Below, piece after piece: positions 59,645 to 64,000 of a stretch of 64,000 nt of DNA. Source of the DNA: Pseudomonadota bacterium. Lineage in GTDB: Bacteria > Pseudomonadota > Gammaproteobacteria > Pseudomonadales > Azotimanducaceae. The stretch is taken from NCBI GenBank assembly GCA_027624035.1, contig JAQBUI010000008.1, forward strand, positions 32,083-96,082, read 5' to 3'. Made by a program: the position numbers and the translations under genes. Under the pieces are notes generated by a model, which saw only the letters and a program-made list of their open reading frames with translations, was not told the DNA's origin and searched no databases. Each line of letters opens with the position of its first letter. Position 1 is the stretch's first letter.

Positions 59645-61365
59645 TAGTGAAATTCCCGTTGAATGCCGGTAAATGGGGCCGGCTGGTAGTGTTTGAGATG
59701 GAACAGCATGTGCTCGGCCAGCACCTGCCGGAGCCTCGATGGCATCACGATCTGGGAGACAGAACCCAGCGACAGTGCTTCGCGGGCATTCATGAGTTCA
59801 TCCTCGTACCGTTTGACCAGAGCGGCTTCCTCGCCCGCCAGCCACTTCGCCGCCCGGGTCGAGGCCTCGGCATCAGCGCCGTCTACGTCACCGAGCGCCA
59901 TGCGCTCCTCGGCAACCCTGTCTGCCAGGCCACCTCGCAACGCCCTCAGTTCATCCTTGTAAACGAATTCAACGCCGGGCGGGCCCATCACCGCTACCCT
60001 CGTGGTCGGCAGCGCGACGACCAGATCTGCCCCCGTGGGATAGTTGTTGTAGGACGCATAGGCCCCACCGATGGCGTTTCGAATGAGCACCAGGAAACGG
60101 GGCGTGCGCAGATCAATGATGGCATCGAGCATGGCGCGGCCGGCCTGTACAATGCCGCGACTTTCCTGTTCTCTCCCTGGCAGAAAGCCGGTGGTGTCTT
60201 CCATGAAGATCACCGGAATGTTGTACAGATTGCAAAAGCGGATGAATCGCGCGTTCTTGTAGGCAGCGTCAATGTCGATCTGCCCCGACCCCACCGCTGA
60301 GTTGTTGGCCACGAATCCGACCACATGCCCGGACAGGCGACCGAAACAGGTGATGGTGTTGCGCGCCCGGTCCGGCTGAATCTCAAAGTAGTCACCGTGA
60401 TCGCAGATCTGCTGAATGATGATGGAGACATCAAATGGCGTGTTGAATCCCGTTGGTGAATTGAACGCCTTCTTGAACAGCAGATCGATGTCCCAGGTGC
60501 GACGGTCGATGGGGTCCGAGGTGGTCTGATAGGGTGCAAACTCCGCATTGTTGCTGGGCAGATAGCGAAGCAGCTCACGAACCGTCCTGAGGGCTGCGAC
60601 CTCATCTTCTACCGTGATGTCCGTCACGCCGCTGGCGCTGTGTACCCTGGGGCCGCCCAGGTCATCCGCTTCAATGTCCTCGCCCAGGACTGACTTGACC
60701 ACGCCAGGCCCGGTCAGCCCGAAGAACGTCTCATTGGGTTGAATCAGGAAGCTGCCCTGGCGTGGCAGATAGGAACCACCGCCTGCATTGAAACCAAACA
60801 TGCACATGATCGACGGCACCACGCCAGAGATCTTGCGCAGCGCGGTGAAGGCTTCGGCATAGCCATCCAGGCCACCAACCCCGGCCGGGACAAAGGCGCC
60901 GGACGAATCGTTCATGCCGACCAGCGGGATCTTTCGCTTCCCGGCAAGTTCGTACAGGCGCGCCAGCTTCTTGCCGTTGGTCGCATCCATCGAGCCGGCT
61001 CGAACCGTGAAGTCGTGGCCGTACAGTGCCACATCGCGACCGTCCACTTTGATGATGGCCGTGACCAGGGATGCGCCATCGAGGTCCGGGCCCCAGTTCT
61101 GAAACAGGATTTTCGGCTCTTCACTGGTCAGCACCCTGATGCGCTCCCAGATGGTCATGCGGTTCTTCAGATGCTGCCGCTGGATGTTGCGCAACCCGGC
61201 GGAGACGTAGGGCTTGCGCATGATCTCGGCCGCATCGGCGAGGGTCTTCTCATAGACGCCCGGCTCGCTCTCGATCTGATCCGGAACGGCAAAATCTGTC
61301 AGTTCGCTGGTCGCGAACGGATTGCTGATCGACGGGATGATGTTGGACACGATAGTATTTGCCAT
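59644..61365 (-). CDS. acyl-CoA carboxylase carboxyltransferase subunit
   Basis: 573 residues. Carboxyltransferase motifs: [60 protein letters not shown] (oxyanion hole), [40 protein letters not shown], and [20 protein letters not shown]. Transfers carboxyl from biotin to an acyl-CoA, most likely propionyl-CoA. First gene of the operon, behind a TATAAT promoter; overlaps the alpha-subunit start by one base. The order beta then alpha and the coupling suggest balanced synthesis of the complex. Confidence 0.93.
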   Translation of the reverse strand: MANTIVSNIIPSISNPFATSELTDFAVPDQIESEPGVYEKTLADAAEIMRKPYVSAGLRNIQRQHLKNRMTIWERIRVLTSEEPKILFQNWGPDLDGASLVTAIIKVDGRDVALYGHDFTVRAGSMDATNGKKLARLYELAGKRKIPLVGMNDSSGAFVPAGVGGLDGYAEAFTALRKISGVVPSIMCMFGFNAGGGSYLPRQGSFLIQPNETFFGLTGPGVVKSVLGEDIEADDLGGPRVHSASGVTDITVEDEVAALRTVRELLRYLPSNNAEFAPYQTTSDPIDRRTWDIDLLFKKAFNSPTGFNTPFDVSIIIQQICDHGDYFEIQPDRARNTITCFGRLSGHVVGFVANNSAVGSGQIDIDAAYKNARFIRFCNLYNIPVIFMEDTTGFLPGREQESRGIVQAGRAMLDAIIDLRTPRFLVLIRNAIGGAYASYNNYPTGADLVVALPTTRVAVMGPPGVEFVYKDELRALRGGLADRVAEERMALGDVDGADAEASTRAAKWLAGEEAALVKRYEDELMNAREALSLGSVSQIVMPSRLRQVLAEHMLFHLKHYQPAPFTGIQREFH

Positions 61366-61395
61366 GAGCCAGCGATGTCTGCCAGAGAACGAGCG

Positions 61396-61424
61396 ATTAT
61401 AACGGCATGCCGCGTCGATTGCAG
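61396..61424 (-). promoter_or_regulatory. sigma-70 promoter of the acyl-CoA carboxylase operon
   Basis: The minus strand has a perfect -10 TATAAT (61396-61401), preceded by 17 bases and then CTGCAA (61419-61424), a weak -35 (three of six). Transcription would begin about 25 bases before the carboxyltransferase ATG. The -10 is the most convincing one found in the window. Confidence 0.55.
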
Positions 61425-61519
61425 TCGTTCACAATGCCAGATAAATCATAGGGTTAACCCCCGACCCCGGGCTTGTGGCGACGCAACAGCCACCCATGGC
61501 CGCCACCGGGTCAGTCGTT

Positions 61520-63817
61520 TCAGGCCAGCAGGCTCTGTTGACGCAGCCCCGACTTCACCACCTTGTCATGCACCGTCAATGCGGTCATGTTGAAGATACC
61601 CCTTGCCGACACCGACGGGATCAGGATGTGGGCAGCCTTGTCCAGACCGTTCAGGTAAGGCCCTACGAGCCCCGCATTGGCAATGGACCGGGACATACCC
61701 AGGGCGATGCTGGCGGCATCCATGTTTGGCATGATCATCAGATTCGCTCTGCTGGTGAGCCTGCTGTTCTGATAGATGGATGTGCGCAGTTGCTCGTTGA
61801 AAGCCGATATGGCGTGCATTTCACCATCGATCTCGATTCCCGGATGACGCTCACGGAGACGGGCCGCCGCATGTTTCATCTTGTGTGCACCAGGATCATC
61901 ATAGGTGCCGAAATTGGAGTGAGACAACAATGCCACCTTTGGCTCGATGCCGAAAGTGCGCACGAACTCCATGGCATCTTCGGTCATCGCCACCAGCATG
62001 TCCTCATCAGGGTCGACGTTGACAAATGGATCCGTGATAAAGAGCGGCCCATCCTGTAGCAGCACTGCGCAGACTGAGGAAGTCGTCCGACCGGGCTCAC
62101 CCCCCAGCACGGCGATCATGTCCCGCAGATGATGATCATAGCGGCCGACCTTGCCGCAGATCACGCCGTCCACCTCGCCGAGGGCCGTCATCACCGCCGC
62201 CAGTACAGTGTTCTCGCTCCGTACGGCAATCTGGGAAGCCTCTACCGAGACCCCGTTTCGGCCCACCTGATTGTGATAATAGCGCCAGTATTCCTCGTGA
62301 TTGTCCGCCTCAAGGGGATCCACCACTTCGATATCCTTGCCAATCGTGATTCTCAGAGACAGTTCTTCGATTTTCCGTTCGATCACCTCCGGGCGCCCCA
62401 GCACCACGGGGCGTGCGATTCCAACATCAACAACGGACTGCAGCGCCAGCAGCACGTCCTGATTCTCGCCCTCGGCATAGACGATCCTGGCATCGGCATC
62501 TGCCACCTTCTCTATGATTGGCTGCATGAAGATCCGGCTGTTGCTGACGTAGGAATGCAGTTTGCGACGATAGGCTTCAAGGTCATCGATGGGCCGGGTC
62601 GCTACGCCGCTGTCCATGGCAGCCTTGACCACTGCCACCGGCAACTCCTCGATCAGACGGGGGTCGAACGGCTTTGGAATCAGGTATTCCCGGCCGAACT
62701 TCAAGCTCTGGCCAGCGTAGGCCTTGGCCACCTCTTCGGTCGGTTCCTTCATGGCGAGGTCCGCGATGGCCTTGACGCAGGCCTGTTTCATGGCGTCATT
62801 GATCACCGTTGCGCCGCAGTCCAGGGCGCCCCGAAATATGAACGGAAAGCACAGGACATTGTTCACCTGGTTCGGATAATCCGACCGGCCTGTCGCCATG
62901 ATCGCGTCTGCCCGCACTTCATCGACTTCCTCCGGCATGATCTCCGGGACCGGATTGGACATGGCGAGAATCATGGGATTCTTCGCCATGGTCTTGACCG
63001 CTGCCTTGGAGAGCACACCGGGGCCGGACAGCCCCATAAAGATGTCGGAGTCGACCATGGCGTCGTCCAGCGTACGCGCATTGGTGTCTACGGCATACTG
63101 CTCCTTCCATTGATTCATGCCCTCCGCTCTACCCTTGTAGATAACGCCCTTGCTGTCACAGAGGATCACGTTGTCCTTGCTGAGTCCCATTGAGACCAGC
63201 AGATCAACGCAGGCAATACTCGCGGCACCGGCACCGGAGACCACCAGCTTCACGTCCTCAAGGTTCTTCTCGACGATCCGAAGGCCGTTGTAGACCGCGG
63301 CCGCCGAAACGATGGCGGTCCCGTGCTGGTCATCATGAAACACCGGGATCTTCATCCGTTCCCGCAGGCGCTGCTCCACCACAAAACACTCGGGTGCCTT
63401 GATGTCCTCAAGATTGATGCCGCCAAAAGTGGGCTCCAGCGAGGCAATGATGTCTACCAGTTTGTCGACATCCGTCTCGTCCACTTCGATATCAAAGACA
63501 TCAATGTTAGCGAATTTCTTGAACAGAACCGCCTTGCCTTCCATCACTGGTTTGCCAGCAAGGGGCCCGATGTTGCCGAGGCCAAGTACGGCTGTCCCGT
63601 TGGATACCACACCGACCAGATTACCGCGGGCCGTATAGTCAGCCGCCGTGCTGGGGTCAGCCTCGATGGCCTTACAGGCGTATGCAACGCCCGGAGAATA
63701 CGCCAGCGCCAGGTCCTTCTGGTTGGACAGCGGCTTGGTAGGAATGATGGCAAGTTTTCCCGGCACGGGATGGATGTGATAGCGGAGCGCTTCGGCTTCC
63801 ATCGAGTCATCGGCCAT
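61520..63817 (-). CDS. maeB: NADP-dependent malic enzyme with C-terminal phosphotransacetylase-like domain (MaeB type)
   Basis: 765 residues, the MaeB length. The malic-enzyme half (about 1-430) has [34 protein letters not shown], the metal/substrate site [17 protein letters not shown](P)-binding [20 protein letters not shown], and [20 protein letters not shown]. The C-terminal half (about 435-765) is a phosphate acetyltransferase fold (GLxxP-type [40 protein letters not shown]) that is usually a regulatory acetyl-CoA sensor. Converts malate to pyruvate, CO2 and NADPH, draining C4 acids from the mutase pathway. Alone, upstream of the carboxylase operon on the same strand. Confidence 0.96.
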   Translation of the reverse strand: MADDSMEAEALRYHIHPVPGKLAIIPTKPLSNQKDLALAYSPGVAYACKAIEADPSTAADYTARGNLVGVVSNGTAVLGLGNIGPLAGKPVMEGKAVLFKKFANIDVFDIEVDETDVDKLVDIIASLEPTFGGINLEDIKAPECFVVEQRLRERMKIPVFHDDQHGTAIVSAAAVYNGLRIVEKNLEDVKLVVSGAGAASIACVDLLVSMGLSKDNVILCDSKGVIYKGRAEGMNQWKEQYAVDTNARTLDDAMVDSDIFMGLSGPGVLSKAAVKTMAKNPMILAMSNPVPEIMPEEVDEVRADAIMATGRSDYPNQVNNVLCFPFIFRGALDCGATVINDAMKQACVKAIADLAMKEPTEEVAKAYAGQSLKFGREYLIPKPFDPRLIEELPVAVVKAAMDSGVATRPIDDLEAYRRKLHSYVSNSRIFMQPIIEKVADADARIVYAEGENQDVLLALQSVVDVGIARPVVLGRPEVIERKIEELSLRITIGKDIEVVDPLEADNHEEYWRYYHNQVGRNGVSVEASQIAVRSENTVLAAVMTALGEVDGVICGKVGRYDHHLRDMIAVLGGEPGRTTSSVCAVLLQDGPLFITDPFVNVDPDEDMLVAMTEDAMEFVRTFGIEPKVALLSHSNFGTYDDPGAHKMKHAAARLRERHPGIEIDGEMHAISAFNEQLRTSIYQNSRLTSRANLMIMPNMDAASIALGMSRSIANAGLVGPYLNGLDKAAHILIPSVSARGIFNMTALTVHDKVVKSGLRQQSLLA

Positions 63818-63885
63818 GGTTCATCCTCGGGTGTTCAAAACGGAGATGGACCTTATTGGTGCTGGCCTGAAAAGTAAAGCCCCGG

Positions 63886-63977
63886 CTTTCATGGAAGTTC
63901 TGGCCGCACGCTGTGCCGTCAGGAAAACTTCCCGGCACGACAACGGCGTGCCCAACCCGGGCACGCTGAGGGCTCAT
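63886..63977. repeat. REP-like repeat copy upstream of maeB
   Basis: GCTTTCATGGAAGTTCTGGC, CGCACGCTGTGCCGTCAGGA, AAACTTCCCGGCACGACAAC, GGCGTGCCCAACCCGGGCAC and GCTGAGGGCTCATGA. Almost identical to the copy at 49469. It lies 68 bases before the maeB start, so it is not confined to gene ends. It runs to the window edge region; its context beyond is unseen. Confidence 0.88.
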
Positions 63978-64000
63978 GACCTGACCCGAAAAAAGAAAGG

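Overview
The window is a moderately GC-rich, gene-dense bacterial chromosome segment. It looks gammaproteobacterial: a PspF-controlled phage-shock operon, an RND efflux pair, an OmpA-type outer-membrane protein, MscS, and many fatty-acid and acyl-CoA genes of the kind common in uncultured marine or soil gammaproteobacteria. No rRNA, tRNA, CRISPR array or intact transposase was seen. The taxonomic call is inference.

Layout. 0-4.4 kb: envelope-stress operon pspA-pspB-pspC-GIN domain-small membrane protein, with pspF divergent and a sigma-54-like promoter between. 4.4-6.7 kb: a tandem array of an 84-bp intergenic repeat, a crotonase, and a 1.03-kb element bounded by perfect 26-bp inverted repeats that holds two frameshifted small genes. 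6.7-12.6 kb: an MDR reductase, a secreted chorismate mutase-cyclohexadienyl dehydratase fusion, a luciferase-like monooxygenase (LLM), an acyl-CoA dehydrogenase and an epimerase-like reductase. 12.6-22.6 kb: an 18-bp tandem array, mscS, a frameshifted ompA-like gene, an AsmA-like protein, an RND permease and adaptor, OsmC and an amidohydrolase. 22.7-32 kb: a minus-strand cluster with a complete coenzyme F420 pathway (fbiC, cofC, cofD, cofE), an F420:NADP oxidoreductase, two likely F420-using enzymes (LLM and PPOX fold), a TrmY-type RNA methyltransferase at the head and a COG3146 acyltransferase at the tail. 32-46 kb: an MFS transporter, an AT-rich non-coding stretch with DnaA-box and IHF-like sites, crotonases, a fatty-acyl-CoA ligase, hydrolases, another LLM, PilZ and DsbA-like proteins, and a large metallo-beta-lactamase/cyclic-nucleotide-binding protein. 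46-64 kb: an acyl-CoA carbon-skeleton module with IcmF, TetR, acyl-CoA dehydrogenase, SDR, MeaB, methylmalonyl-CoA mutase, epimerase, both subunits of a biotin-dependent acyl-CoA carboxylase, and malic enzyme.

How it fits together. The right third carries propionyl-CoA through carboxylase, epimerase and mutase (with MeaB) to succinyl-CoA. IcmF links isobutyryl-CoA to butyryl-CoA, and malic enzyme connects the resulting C4 acids to pyruvate. The crotonases, acyl-CoA dehydrogenases and ligase feed this pathway from fatty or branched acids. The F420 cluster supplies a deazaflavin cofactor that the LLM and PPOX proteins could use.

The least expected signals are: the F420 operon with a TrmY homologue; a family of REP-like intergenic repeats, whose edge appears to have been amplified twice into 18-bp arrays that begin at neighbouring stop codons; a duplicated gene junction flanking a 1.4-kb two-gene insertion; the inverted-repeat element with decaying genes; and the AroQ-PheC fusion. 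Several genes carry single-base frameshifts in or next to homopolymer runs, so sequencing error must be excluded before calling them pseudogenes.
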